Positions 38,863-50,335 are shown, counted from the first letter of the stretch. The stretch is 64,000 bases of DNA from Barthelona sp. PCE (GCA_040285745.1 JAUFOR010000004.1:682001-746000), one strand, 5' to 3'. Notes: generated from the letters alone by a model not told the origin. Made by a program: numbers and translations.

Positions 38863-40158
38863 TTATTCCTCCTGCTCCAAGTTAATCAGATGATTTGCTA
38901 ACTCTAACTTCTCAACAGTTGTCCTCACCTTCTGCAGATAATCATCCATAACCTCTGCATTACTCTTCGGGGTGACGAAATTGACTACACCTTCTACTTG
39001 ATTGATTCGAGCATAAAAGACCTTACTAATAACAAATTCGGAAATTTTTGCTTCCAAGGTATCGATTTCGGTGCCAATAAGCTCACAAATATCACTTAAA
39101 ACACCATAATCGTAAGATTCTGCAATAATTAAGATATTATACTCTAAAACACGTTGTTTCAATGTTTCAAGCTGTTTGGAATCTACAACTCGTTCAGCAA
39201 AGAATATTTCTAATTTCTTATTGATGTCTGTCGTAATGATCTCCTTCTTTATAAAGGTTCTCAGAATCTCTTTATGAATACTGTTCTTGACCTGAGATAA
39301 TGGATAATCTAGGATGTTCTTGAGGAGGTTGAGCTGCTCCGGATCTCTGCTGCTAAGGAGAATGGAGATCATACAATTTTCGTATATCTCCAACAATTCA
39401 TCATGACGCTCCTCTTCATCCTCAAGTGAAATACATTTCAATTGATTAAAAAGAGCTTGTGCTGCATCGAAGAAGCGTCCTTTCTGAATGAAAAATGTTG
39501 ATACCAAATCATAATAGTCATAACGGAAAGGTTCTACTTCATCCAACATTAAAATACGTGGAGTTACTTTACGACTCAAGATCTGAACATTCACATAGTC
39601 CTCAAAGCTGAGGGCTTTTCTCATTTGGATGTTAACAATCTTCACCTTCTCATCATGGCTCATTTGACCAATTGTTTCAGTGTGAACCTTCATGATCTCA
39701 TCGAAACTCTGGCGTTTCTCATCCTCTTCATAGAGAATTTCGCTGTACTTGACTGTAATACGAGCCCAATACAGCTCACAGTATGTCTTTCCGTGTGAAG
39801 CTTCAAGATATTTGAGAACATATTCCTTATAAACTAATTCATCATCAAACACTGTATTCTCAATGTATTCGTACACTCGTTCCAGTATGTGCTCACTAAT
39901 GAGCTTGATTTGGACACGTTTGTTTGTCAAACTCACAACAAGGTCGAGTAATGTTGTGTGTCTCTCTTGACCCCACAAATAGTCAAGAACGAATAGTAAC
40001 AGTTCTTTAGCTACCTTCTCGTCCTGGGCGAAACGTGTTTCCTTTTCTAACTGCATCAAATCATCGAAAACCTGCTGATAATCATCACCGTTTTCTTCTA
40101 ACCGCTCTTTCAAATACTCAAATCGTTCCCTAGAGCGTGTTGAATCGTATTGTGACAT
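38863..40158 (-). CDS. RPN5: 26S proteasome lid subunit Rpn5 (PSMD12)
   Basis: A 431-residue protein matching Rpn5/PSMD12 from end to end (human about 456). Visible: an N-terminal helical solenoid including LMQLEKETR, the central segment TCELYWARITVKYSEILYEE region (here ELYWARITVKYSEIL) and IQILSRKV-type helix (VQILSRKVTPRIL), and a C-terminal PCI domain (~270-400) with LEYNILIIAESYDYG and the winged-helix strand VEGVVNFVTPK. Rpn5 is a scaffold of the regulatory-particle lid. The start is an ATG; the stop lies in TAAATTTG. It sits 57 bp upstream of the acyltransferase gene on the same strand with no functional link. Confidence 0.93.
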   Translation of the reverse strand: MSQYDSTRSRERFEYLKERLEENGDDYQQVFDDLMQLEKETRFAQDEKVAKELLLFVLDYLWGQERHTTLLDLVVSLTNKRVQIKLISEHILERVYEYIENTVFDDELVYKEYVLKYLEASHGKTYCELYWARITVKYSEILYEEDEKRQSFDEIMKVHTETIGQMSHDEKVKIVNIQMRKALSFEDYVNVQILSRKVTPRILMLDEVEPFRYDYYDLVSTFFIQKGRFFDAAQALFNQLKCISLEDEEERHDELLEIYENCMISILLSSRDPEQLNLLKNILDYPLSQVKNSIHKEILRTFIKKEIITTDINKKLEIFFAERVVDSKQLETLKQRVLEYNILIIAESYDYGVLSDICELIGTEIDTLEAKISEFVISKVFYARINQVEGVVNFVTPKSNAEVMDDYLQKVRTTVEKLELANHLINLEQEE

Positions 40159-41487
40159 TTTAATGTGATGTAAAAGGGAGTGAAAAATTTAACAGCTCTT
40201 TCTTTTAAAAGATGTTTTTAAGCCTGCTTTTTTTGATGCATCGTCTACTAAATAGTATTGTCACCCATGTCACCAAAGCTATCTTTGTCAATCTAATCTC
40301 TACAACTAGTCCCATTTTCAACCAATTTAGTAACATGTGCCAGGTTGAAGAGCGGCCTATTAAGGGGCATTGCTAGTTTTGATGTGTTAAACTACAGTAG
40401 AGACCGATATCAATTGAAAACTAGATGCCGGCATTCCTTGGTACATTGAATTCTTTCAAATGTCTTAAAGTGCTTTTTTTTTAATAAAATATATTAAGCT
40501 TCATAACTATTCTAAAGAATAAATCTGAAAATTAAAATATATATATTCTATTTTATATATACGTAGATATTTCTTTCATTAGTGAAATCAAAAACATTAA
40601 GAACCTCCAAAAAATTCATACAGTTGCAGTGATGTTACTGATTTAAGTATTCAAAAAATCTTGAAAACACGAAATTTTCCCCTTTATTTTTTGTGGCTTA
40701 TTATTAGACAAACACCCAGTATTATTGGATAGTTAAAGAAAAAAATTTGGATGAATTCCACTACACGAACACATATAAAGGTAAAGGATTTGAGATAATT
40801 AGTTGCTGTTATTCTGGATAAATTTTACGCTCAGTAATGGGAATATACCTTATATCGTCCACTTACATGTCTTTGAACGTTCATTTCTCAATAGTATGCA
40901 AAATCTTTTCTTTCTGATATTCTTAGTTTATTTAGGGTAAACACACTATTGATTTAGTTTAAACTACAACAGTAATGCAATCTAAGTTGTTACATCACAA
41001 AATGATATGATTGAATATTAAACTTGTTAATCGTAAGCTGTTCAGACGGTCCTAAGGACAAAATGTTTGTAAATACACATTAAGCCACAAAATTTAAGCT
41101 TAAAGTTCATAAATACAAAAATGTGCAAACGTATGAGAATATTTGAGGTATTTTCAAATATTGGGTTTTTAAAAAGCGAAAAGATGTTCAACAATTTCAA
41201 AAACGCTATACCATGAAGTAAAATGCAAGGCAGTAAAACTTCAGGGATATACATAGTTCTTTCTTGTAGTCTCTTCCGATGAGCAGATTATCCATGTAAA
41301 GATCGACATATTTCCTTAGAAATCAGTAAAGATTGGCGTTTGGGCTCTATGCTCAACGTTGACACAGAAATATTTTTGTAATACCTATTTTCCCTCCTTA
41401 TCTAATGGCTGCTTGGTTCGATTTTTACTATTAATAACGCCAAACATCTTGATCATACCATTCTGATACATATAAACACACATACAT
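40159..41487. other. Gene-poor, AT-rich stretch of ~1.3 kb
   Basis: The longest stretch without a credible gene, between the divergent starts of Rpn5 and the NEK kinase. It is strongly AT-rich with short TA runs near 40541-40562. Open frames are few and have random, AT-driven composition. An 8-bp inverted pair TTGGCGTT (41333-41340) and AACGCCAA (41436-41443) lies upstream of the kinase gene. I found no tRNA, rRNA or recognisable snRNA. Confidence 0.6.
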
Positions 41488-43350
41488 ATGCAACAATTAC
41501 GTAGTTCTCTAGACAACTTCGAGATCCTGTCTAAATTGGGATCAGGAAGTTTTGGAACTGTTTTTAAGGTCCGACGTAGGATTGATGGGGGTATTTATGT
41601 GCTAAAGAGGATATCACTGGAACGCAGTACCAAAATAGCTGATGTAACCAGGGAGGTTCACATTCTTGCGAGTCTGAATTCACCATTTATCACACGATAT
41701 TACGATTCCTTTGTGTCTGTTGATCCAAATACAAAAGAAGAATTTTTGAACATCATTATTCAATATTGTGAATACGGAACACTTTCTGATCTGATTAGAA
41801 GCAGGAAGGAATCAAGGCGGATGTTAACAATTGATGAGGTCTGGCACTTCTTTATACAGACAACGCTGGGTTTACATTATCTTCATGGCAAGAGAGTTTT
41901 GCATCGAGATTTGAAAACTCAAAACATCTTGCTTACTAAGAATTTAGAGGTGAAGATATGCGATTTTGGTGTTTCAACTGTACTTACACAATCACAGAGC
42001 TTTGCTAGGACCGTTATAGGTACACCATATTATATTTCTCCTGAAATTGTGGAGAACAAACCATACAACCAAAAGAGTGACACGTGGGCGCTTGGCATTC
42101 TGCTGTATGAGCTATGCTGTCTAACGTATCCCTTTAAAGCCAATAATCAAGGAGCGCTCTTGCTAAAAATCTTAAGGAGCAACCCGCCTGCTTTGCCACA
42201 GCCGTATCAGTCAGTTTTCGGACCTTTACTCAACTGCCTGTTGGTCAAGAATCCTTCTTATCGAGCTTCAACAGCTGACATTCTGAGGAATCCAGCATTG
42301 CAAACTTCTGCTAGAAGACTTCACATTAAGCTTCCTCATATCAAGATGATAACGCATATATCAGCCGAAGAGAACTCGTTGGTAGATGCTGATCGCCCAA
42401 AGAAACCCAGGCCCTTCAGCGCTGCAGACCTGGATGTTTTAAGAAAGGAATTGCAGTTAGATTTCACAAGTGTTTCAAAGGGTTCAGGTAGCGTAAGAAG
42501 TGCTAGTTCGTCACGAGGACGTTCGCCTTTGTTAATGAAAACTGAGCGTAAGCATCGTCCAAAGAGCGCAACGTTTCACATGTTGGCAAAAGAAGCTACT
42601 CCTGATAAACTCAGTTTCTTCTCACCAGGGTTTGAGCTTAAGATGAAGAGTTCTACCCCAAAACGTAAGGGCTCTAGAGAGCCGAGCGTTGAGAAATACA
42701 GTAGGAACACACCACCTCGTTCACAACCCCTTTCAACAAACAGAAAAAAATCGACGCACAAAGACGATGTGATGCTAGAGAACTTGCTTGATGATATTTT
42801 GGACGTGAAGCAGAACGATGGCATACATGGAGTCAGGAAATCCCTGCATTCAGAGTTTGCGATGGCGAACGATCATCTTACTTTGACGGAGACGGTAGAC
42901 TCGCTTTCAGTGAGCAACGCTTTTATCAGTAACGAATATGAGGATACCATCATCGATCAGCTACCAAAAATTGTGCCACACGCCACGCCGGTAGATTCTG
43001 ATTCTTCTGATGAGTTTGACGGTGAGCAGACGGTTAATGAGCTCAACATGCTTATCATAGAAGGTAAAGAGTTGCAAGAAAAAATCAACAAGACAAAGAG
43101 CTCAGTGTTTTCAAAAATTGTCGATAGAAGTCGTTTTCATCGTATCTATGCTTTGTATAAAAGTGCAAAATATGCACATGAAGAGAACAACGACGTTGAG
43201 AAAGGTAGGCTTGAAAATGAAATGACATCCATGTTAAAGAACGAAGAAATAGGAATATTAGAATGTATAGGTCAGTTAATAGACGATGAAGAACGGAACA
43301 TGACAATACAAGCCCAGATAAACGACATTATTAAATCTATGTCAATGTAG
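41488..43350 (+). CDS. NEK-family serine/threonine protein kinase
   Basis: A 620-residue kinase with the domain at ~11-270. Visible: GSGSFG glycine loop, Lys40, alpha-C Glu56, HRDLKTQN (Asp141), DFG (159-161) and GTPYYISPE (178-186), the usual NEK activation segment. The His-Arg-Asp-Leu-Lys-x-x-Asn loop and YYISPE wording fit NEK kinases, which act at centrosomes, basal bodies and cilia. The C-terminal half is Ser/Arg-rich and disordered to ~510, then a helical segment (~520-610, KIVDRSRFHRIYALYKSAKY) follows. All catalytic residues are intact. The start is an ATG, 60 bp before ABCF2 on the same strand ends its coding; the stop is followed by TAGTAAAC. Confidence 0.9.
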   Translation: MQQLRSSLDNFEILSKLGSGSFGTVFKVRRRIDGGIYVLKRISLERSTKIADVTREVHILASLNSPFITRYYDSFVSVDPNTKEEFLNIIIQYCEYGTLSDLIRSRKESRRMLTIDEVWHFFIQTTLGLHYLHGKRVLHRDLKTQNILLTKNLEVKICDFGVSTVLTQSQSFARTVIGTPYYISPEIVENKPYNQKSDTWALGILLYELCCLTYPFKANNQGALLLKILRSNPPALPQPYQSVFGPLLNCLLVKNPSYRASTADILRNPALQTSARRLHIKLPHIKMITHISAEENSLVDADRPKKPRPFSAADLDVLRKELQLDFTSVSKGSGSVRSASSSRGRSPLLMKTERKHRPKSATFHMLAKEATPDKLSFFSPGFELKMKSSTPKRKGSREPSVEKYSRNTPPRSQPLSTNRKKSTHKDDVMLENLLDDILDVKQNDGIHGVRKSLHSEFAMANDHLTLTETVDSLSVSNAFISNEYEDTIIDQLPKIVPHATPVDSDSSDEFDGEQTVNELNMLIIEGKELQEKINKTKSSVFSKIVDRSRFHRIYALYKSAKYAHEENNDVEKGRLENEMTSMLKNEEIGILECIGQLIDDEERNMTIQAQINDIIKSMSM

Positions 43351-43409
43351 TAATGAGTAGTAAACACATTTATTTATTCATCTTTATTCTTTACTTAAAT
43401 AGTTATTAG

Positions 43410-45278
43410 ATGCCACCAAAACCAAAGGGTAAGAAATGGCGTAGACAACAAAGGGCAAAGGGCAAAAAAGAGGGTAATAACAGTAAGAAGAAGGAAGAAA
43501 CAGTTGTTGAAGAATCATCAGTACCTGAAGTGTTGCCTGACGTTCACGTAACCAGTGTTCTGACAAGTCCTCCTAAGTCCTCGAACGTTGTTTATGATCG
43601 TGTTTCTATTAACGCTCATAACAAGATTATTCTTGACGACACACATATTGAAATCAATCAGGGTCACAGATATGCACTTATTTCTGAGGTAGGCAGTGGA
43701 AAAACAACACTTTTGAAGTGTCTTGCATACCAAAAGTTTGAGAATTTTCCCAGTCACATTGACATTCATTTAGTAGAGGGTGAGTATCCCAGTTGTGATA
43801 TTACACCCCTTCAGGCGGTTATGAAGAGGGCTAAGGACGAAGAAGAGCGTATCAATCAACAAATTGAAAGTCTCAATATGGATAATGAGGAAGAAGCAGC
43901 TTTGCTTGAACAGCTCTATTTCAGGATCGGTTCTCTCGATCTTGACACCGCAGAAGTCCGTGCAGAGAAGATTCTTCACGGTCTTGGTTTTTCACATGAT
44001 GATATGCATGAACGACCATGCAAAGCTTTCTCAGGTGGTTGGAGACATCGTATCAGTCTTGCGATTGCACTGCATCTGCAGCCACTCATTCTACTATTGG
44101 ACGAGCCCAGCGCACACCTTGATTTGGAATCATGCACTTACCTTGAGCTTTTGTTGAGAACATACCCATACACAATTCTTTTCTGTTCACACTCAAGTGA
44201 CTTCATTGATAATGTGGCAACAGACTGTGTGCTATTGTATGAACCCCATAGAAAGATTTACTACTTCAGAGGTAACTATACAAGTTACGTCAGAGCACGC
44301 GCAAACATGGAAATTAACCAGATGCGTCGCTACCACCGTGATCAGGATAAGGTAAAGGCACTCAAGGGTTTCATTGCTAAATATGGCCAGAAATCCAAAC
44401 AACTAAGTCGACAGGCCGCGTCTCGTTCTAAACAACTTACGAGGATGGTTGAGGAAGGCCTAACCGACCGTGTAGTCAACGAGGCTTCACTCACATTCCG
44501 TTTTCCTGAGCCCCGAATATTTGACTGCAGTGCCATTTTTTTCCAAGACGTATCCTTTGGTTATCCACCAATTGGAAACCCTGATGCACCCCCAGAGCGC
44601 ATTTTGTACGACGGTGTCAACATTTCTTTGTCGTTGGGTGAGAACTCAACTAAAATCGTTCTTGTCGCACAGAACGGTCTCGGTAAATCGACTTTGTTGA
44701 GGCTCATGGGTGGCCCTCTCATCCACGAAGACCACGCTTTGTACCCAGTCGAAGGCAACATCAGGCGCCACAGTCACGCAAAGATCGGTTATCTGCATCA
44801 ACACCTGCTGGAGGAGTTACCTTTAGAAATGACTCCACTGCAATATTTCGCACGTGAGTTCGATGGCGAACACAAGGAACAATCAATGAGACAGTTACTT
44901 GGCCCATACGGTATCTCAAGAGAAATTCAGGATACGCCCATTGGGTATCTGTCAAGTGGACAGCGTGTCCTTCTTGCGTTGGCTCATATTGCTAACCAGG
45001 CGCCTAATGTTTTATTGCTGGATGAAGTAAGTAATCACCTGAGTATTGGTGCTATAGACAGTCTTTGTAATGCTCTCAACGAATACAAGGGTGCAGTTGT
45101 TATTGTGAGTCACGATTTTAGATTGATTGACAAGGTTGCCAACGAGATTTGGGTTATTGAGAACGAAGAAGTGAGACAATGGGAGGGTGATATCTATGAT
45201 TATAAGAACTACCTTCTCAGCAAAGTCTCTGAGGATGTTGCTGACGTTATGGATGTCGTTGAACATCATAATGAATAA
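43410..45278 (+). CDS. ABCF2: ABCF2-like soluble twin ABC ATPase
   Basis: A 622-residue protein with a Lys-rich N-terminus and two ABC domains, colinear with ABCF2 (human about 620). NBD1: Walker A GSGKTT (95-100), signature FSGGW, Walker B LLLDEPSAHLD (228-238). Linker with QMRRYHRDQDK and SRQAASRSKQL as in ABCF2. NBD2: Walker A NGLGKST (422-428), signature LSSGQ (514-518), Walker B LLLDEV (535-540). ABCF proteins bind ribosomes and have no membrane helices. Odd points: the first glycine of both P-loops is replaced (SEVGSGKT, AQNGLGKS) and the second D-loop reads SNHLS instead of TNHLD. The start is an ATG and the stop lies in TAAATT. Confidence 0.9.
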   Translation: MPPKPKGKKWRRQQRAKGKKEGNNSKKKEETVVEESSVPEVLPDVHVTSVLTSPPKSSNVVYDRVSINAHNKIILDDTHIEINQGHRYALISEVGSGKTTLLKCLAYQKFENFPSHIDIHLVEGEYPSCDITPLQAVMKRAKDEEERINQQIESLNMDNEEEAALLEQLYFRIGSLDLDTAEVRAEKILHGLGFSHDDMHERPCKAFSGGWRHRISLAIALHLQPLILLLDEPSAHLDLESCTYLELLLRTYPYTILFCSHSSDFIDNVATDCVLLYEPHRKIYYFRGNYTSYVRARANMEINQMRRYHRDQDKVKALKGFIAKYGQKSKQLSRQAASRSKQLTRMVEEGLTDRVVNEASLTFRFPEPRIFDCSAIFFQDVSFGYPPIGNPDAPPERILYDGVNISLSLGENSTKIVLVAQNGLGKSTLLRLMGGPLIHEDHALYPVEGNIRRHSHAKIGYLHQHLLEELPLEMTPLQYFAREFDGEHKEQSMRQLLGPYGISREIQDTPIGYLSSGQRVLLALAHIANQAPNVLLLDEVSNHLSIGAIDSLCNALNEYKGAVVIVSHDFRLIDKVANEIWVIENEEVRQWEGDIYDYKNYLLSKVSEDVADVMDVVEHHNE

Positions 45279-45296
45279 ATTCAAAAAAATGTTGAA

Positions 45297-45782
45297 CTAA
45301 GATGTGCTGTAAGACATTGTTTTTTGCTTTTTAATCTTCTCATTGATTGTCAGCAAAAAAAGGGAAGCAGATACAATGAACAGGAGGCCCACCTCAGTGA
45401 AATATAGGAGAAAGAACCTAAGGTTAACATGCTGGTCAAATTCCGTGAGATATGTGTTTAAACGGAACATCTCCTGACCATCTATGATGAGAGAGATGCA
45501 AAGGCTCACAAAACACAGGAAAAACCCAAACATTACGTAGCCACGATCATTTTGGTGGACGATCCAACTCAAAAACAGAAAACAGCTTAACAATAACGCT
45601 AAATCTGAAAAAATATGGAGTGTCGTGTTAGCAGAGTCCCAGTAAGCAAACTGATCAATGGATAGTATGGTAAAAAAGAGGGAAGTAATAAGGATGAGGT
45701 ACGAAAAACGAATATACCCCTTTTCGTTGAATGTGTGCGTGCTGACTGACCGATAAAAACGTGTTGAGTTGGATTTAAACAT
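45297..45782 (-). CDS. Four-helix membrane protein, unknown
   Basis: A 161-residue protein with four hydrophobic helices: YLILITSLFFTILSI (~27-42), FSDLALLLSCFLFLSWIV (~58-76), YVMFGFFLCFVSLCISLII (~81-99) and FFLLYFTEVGLLFIVSASLF (~122-142), and a basic tail ending KKQKTMSYSTS. No family is recognised. The frame also opens 16 codons upstream with GTG; the ATG at 45782 is used. It converges with ABCF2 (18 bp between coding ends) and is divergent from the AK9-like gene, whose start is 75 bp away. Its stop lacks a nearby TAAA. Confidence 0.65.
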   Translation of the reverse strand: MFKSNSTRFYRSVSTHTFNEKGYIRFSYLILITSLFFTILSIDQFAYWDSANTTLHIFSDLALLLSCFLFLSWIVHQNDRGYVMFGFFLCFVSLCISLIIDGQEMFRLNTYLTEFDQHVNLRFFLLYFTEVGLLFIVSASLFLLTINEKIKKQKTMSYSTS

Positions 45783-45857
45783 GCATGAAAATCGTTTAAT
45801 ATGTGTTAACACTTTTCTCCCCCATTTCACTTTTTTTGTTTAGAAAGCTATTGTGAC

Positions 45858-48800
45858 ATGAGTTTTTTCCCGAACAGTTTCTGTATATTTGGTATGACCT
45901 TTTAAATTTATACAAATTGTAACTGACATTTAGGTCCTAAAGGTTCAGGAAAGACAACTATCGCAGAAAAGTTAGCGGATTTCACGGGTTACACGATTGT
46001 GAATGCAGACTCTATCATCACATATTGCAAAGATCAAGCAGGTGCCGAGAAAAATGGTTCCATCAATCTTTCAGATGAGGATTTCGCCCAGTATTTGGCT
46101 AAGTATCTGAAGGCATGTCAGCTACTTTACTCAGGTGTAATTCTTGATGGCATTCCGAACGATCAAGTTTCAGTTGATTTGCTTGCAGATAAGAAGCTTT
46201 TACCAGCACAAGCTATTGTATTGGATCTTGATGATGATACACTCATTCATCGCCGGGAGCATTTCAGGATAAACGAACTTGGAAACCTCATATGTACACT
46301 TAATAACAGTTCCACTTTCCCCACCGGTGAGTTGTACCTTGCACAACCAGAGCCATTGAAGTTGGCGAGCATGGTGGAGAAGACCGAGGACGAAGACGAA
46401 TCCGAAGAGGAGGAGGAATCTGAGGAAGAAGAGGAACTTGAAGAGGAGGAAGGCGAAGAAGGTGAGTCAAAGCCGACAGAGCCTGAACCAGCAAAGATGG
46501 AGCGCCGTCCCGAGGACTCACACGATAACGTGATGGCAGATCTGGCTCATTACAAGGAGCAAATGCCTGGTATAATGAACACACTTCGTCTTGCTACAGT
46601 TCACACCGTTTCTGCGCTTTCCAACGCAGATGACGTATTCTACACGTTACTGTATAAGTTGGGCTTGAACGACCAGCGATCTACAGTATTCCGCGACAAG
46701 GTTCCAATTCCTCTCCCAAGTACTGATGCACTAGAGGATTTGCTCGAAGGCATCAACGCCCCTGTACCAGTCATGGTGTCACCCATCTTCAAGGAGTACT
46801 GCCCCGTATCTGCACACCACGGAGCCCTCATAAAGGGATCTCTTGACAGGGCAATTCTGTACGGTGGTTATGTATACATGTGTCAAAACGAGCAGACACA
46901 TCAGCTGTTCCTCCAGAACGCCGTTAAATACATCCAGTTTCCTGACCGTTTGAAACCCCTGAAACTATTGCTCTGTGCACCTGATGCATCTCTCGAGGAG
47001 GCGCTCGATGATTTATGCGGAGAAATATCTCAGACTTTGCACATCGAGAACACTGCTGTTATTGAGGTTGACTTTATGAACCCAACATGGGCCAATCTCG
47101 AGAAGCAGATCTACGATGCAATTCCAGAATTCGGAACAACTAAGTCAACCGAGAATGAGTCAAAGATGACTGGTATGCTTAGCGATATCAACCGTGCAGC
47201 CAACGAGACGGAGGTCTGTGTTGCTGCAAAGGGAGACGCATCAATCGTCAAGGAGCTGTTTGCCAATAACAAGCATTTCTCAAAGCTCCTTTTATATGTC
47301 CCTCATAACTTCACCGATGAACAGATGAATGTTTTCATGGAAGATGAGGCTATCAAGGAACGAATTCTTGTTGTACGCGCTCCCGAACCGAAGAAGGCAG
47401 TTGCGGTTGATCCTGATCCACGCCCGGAGAGCAAGGTGAGCTTTAACGTTGACGTTGAGGTTGTGGACTCAGAGAACGAGGACGAGCCCAACGAGATGGT
47501 GAGCCTTGACGGGGAGGAGGACGAAGAAGAGAAGGAAGAGAAAGTTTTTGATATACCAACTCAGTCAGTAAGTCCCATTGAGTTCATAGAGAAGCACTTC
47601 ACCCCGTACCACTTCAAGGCAGAGCCGTTCCCGCAAGAGGTTGACGATGGTATTCCCCACAAGTATGGTCTGATGCTTGGTTGGTGCGGTGTCTATGATC
47701 CTGTTTATTACGTTGACAAGCGTCAGTTGCGCCGTGGAAAGACAACTCAGGAGCTGATGGTAGTCTATAACTCAGAGCTCTATCTATTTTTCGATGAACT
47801 CTCTAAGGCAGAGTTTGAGCGACAACCGAGTCTTTTCATCGAGGAACAGCCTCCAATCCCAACAGTCTCTGTCATATTTGCGCCGAATGGAGTGGACACG
47901 TCGAATGTCTTCAAGGAGTGGGGTGTGGACCCCATCATTCCCAAGTGGCCCAAGCAATACAAAGAAATTTGGGAACTTGAGAAGGATTCTGATGAGGAAG
48001 ACGAAGAGGAAGATGAAGAGGAAGATGATGGGGAGCTCGAGCTCTTGGTCGAACAAGAGAAGGCACTGTATGCAAAGATAACCAGCCAAGTACGCTCTAA
48101 TATGGATAACAATTATCCATCATTTGTGTTGTTGGTCAATGAGAGCCAGCGCTTCAACCAGGGTTGCATCGAATCGCTGTTGAAGGATAAGATCTATGTT
48201 GAGTCAATAGTACGTCTTAACGCCAAACCAGAGGACTGCATTGAGACGTTGTTGAAACCCATTGTTGTCCCACCGGAGGAGCTAGATGAGCTTAAGGGCG
48301 TTGAGTTGGCTGCTCGTAAGCGCGAGCTGAAGGAGGAGCAGGTAACTGAATTGACTGAGGAGTTTGAGGCGTATGTCTCGTCGCTCGATGAGACACTTGA
48401 GACACTCGTCGAGGAAAGTGGATACATCGTCAAGGAATATAACATGTCTGTTGGAGCATCGGTGAACGATTATAAGGCATTCATCAAGAGTTTGGTTTTA
48501 CCTGAGCGTCGTTCGCTGTTTATGCGTAATAAGTATCAGATGGAGGAGCTTTCTTTCACTGAGTTCCAGGAGCTGCAGCTGACTGACCGTGTAGTCATCA
48601 GCCAATTTGGATTCATCGATTGTGTTGAGTTCAAGCGCTCCAAGCTTACCCGCCCTCTCTTTACTGCTCAGATGCTTGTTGCCACTAACGCCGCAGCCAC
48701 TTCTGCATATGTTGTTGAGCGGAAGATCCGGATTTTGAGAGTTAAGGACCAGGTGTTTTTCTTCTCATCCCTCTACAATATGACTGCTTTCATGCAAACT

Positions 48801-50318
48801 CCTGACATTTACATTGGTCAGATCTCAGAGGGCCAGCACCTACCCGGCTACGTGAGCCCCGCCATCTCTTTATTGACCACAAAGAAACACGATCTGGCGT
48901 TCGATGTTGGTGTGAAGTTGGCACAATTCTTTGATTGCATGTTTGTAACGCCAGAGGTCGTGCTTAAGTTCATTCTTGTGCGATGCAGCGGTATGAAGGA
49001 TCACGAGCGCATCACAACGATGTCTGTTGAGGACTTTATAAGTGAGGATAATCTTGACTACTTAGTAACTTGTGTTTCCTATGTGTTGAGCTTATCTGTC
49101 GCTGCTACACACGGTTATATATTGTTTGGTTTCCCTCTGGGTCTCTTTGACAAGTTGACATTGAGTGCCCACCACCAGTTCTGCTTCTTTGACGGTCAGA
49201 AGACGCACCCCATCTCTGAAATGTCAGAATGGTGTGAATCAAAACGCGCCTTTGCTGACTGGCAATCGTTAAGTTTGTTTGTCGATAACCACAACCACAA
49301 ATTCGTTAACGGGTGTCTTGTTTTGGATTATGCATGGAATGCACAGCTTTGCTTCAGATTCCTCCAGACAAAGATTAGAGATGCAACCATCTGCAATTCC
49401 CTCATCCGCATGCCGCATCGGCAGGATGCTGTTCTGTGTAGAAACTTGAAGCTTCGTAGACGTATCTTTGAGCTCAGCGCTGAGAAGCACCGTTGCTTCT
49501 GCCCCGTTGTCTTGAAGGACACACGTCGTCTTTGCCCTCTCGTTGTTGATGAGACTATGTACCGCAGTGTATCCAAGGGTGCTGACGGTTGGCTTGAGTA
49601 TGGTGAACTCGTTTGGTTTAAGGGTGATTTTTACTTGGTCGCAAAGGCATCTCTCGATCTGTTCATGAGGGACCCCGTTGTGTATACCACAGATATTCCA
49701 ATCCCACCGAACGTACCACTCTTCTTGGGCGATTACCAGGAATCGAGACAAACCTTGGCTCTGTTTGGCTTCTGCCCTGTCCAGCTTCAGGAAAATGAGT
49801 TCCTTATTGATGGATTCCGCAAGTACGCTGTAACATACTGTAACAAGACATACCTGCTCTCGTCAGTTTCAGCAGTTCGGAGATTTTTCGATCAACCATA
49901 CTTTTTCAGCAATGCTGAGCTTCCAGAAAACACAAACTGTCCACTCACTGTCGAAGAGGCAAGGGATTTGTCAGTGAAGCGATATCTCATTAACATCATT
50001 CATCCAATTCTAGAACCTCTCTTGAAATTATTTGAGGATGCAGAAAATAGACCTTTATTACCTGGTTACACAGTTACACAGTCAGCATTAAAGTATTTGG
50101 GTATGTACTTCCTACAACACAAGGGAACAAAGCTGAATGACGTCGCTCAAATGTCCAGGAATGGTAAGATTGAGCTCTTTAAGAAATTTTTGTCAGTTTT
50201 TTCGAATCTCGAGAATATTGAAGAAGTAACTTCAGAGAACCTTATTTTTGTGATGGAGCAACTGAATTTGAGTGAGCAGAGTAGGAACTTTGACTACTGG
50301 AGCATGTTTGAATTGTAA
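45858..50318 (+). CDS. AK9: AK9-like multidomain adenylate kinase, two exons
   Basis: Exon 1 is 45858-45891 and exon 2 is 45934-50318, giving 1472 residues. Without exon 1 the frame would have no ATG and no P-loop; splicing yields FCIFGPKGSGKTTIAEK, a complete nucleoside-monophosphate-kinase Walker A (~12-20), then GVILDGIPN, the second NMP motif. Later regions repeat the adenylate-kinase/AK9 pattern without a P-loop: a Cys-bearing strand (HRCFCPVVLKDTRRLCPL) followed by YRSVSKGADGWLEYGELVWF. Acidic tracts lie near 160-190, 500-520 and 665-690. AK9 proteins are long cilium-associated adenylate/nucleoside kinases, so ATP/AMP exchange in the flagellum is likely. Only the first domain can bind nucleotide by sequence. 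The stop lies in TAAATC. Confidence 0.85.
45892..45933 (+). other. Intron (42 nt) of the AK9-like gene
   Basis: Begins GTATGACC and ends with AACTGAC-ATTTAG, so the branch site abuts the acceptor. Removal joins a split glycine codon (G/GT) and restores the P-loop GPKGSGKTT. Upstream of the acceptor the frame meets a TGA, so reading through is impossible. Confidence 0.9.
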
Positions 50319-50335
50319 ATCTTTTTCTTGTCTTT

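Noticed and set aside
14867-45830. Longer versions of five genes starting at TTG or GTG (4341, 11598, 14887, 35013, 45830)
   Set aside because: Eukaryotic nuclear genes normally start at ATG, and each has an ATG a few codons downstream, which I used instead.
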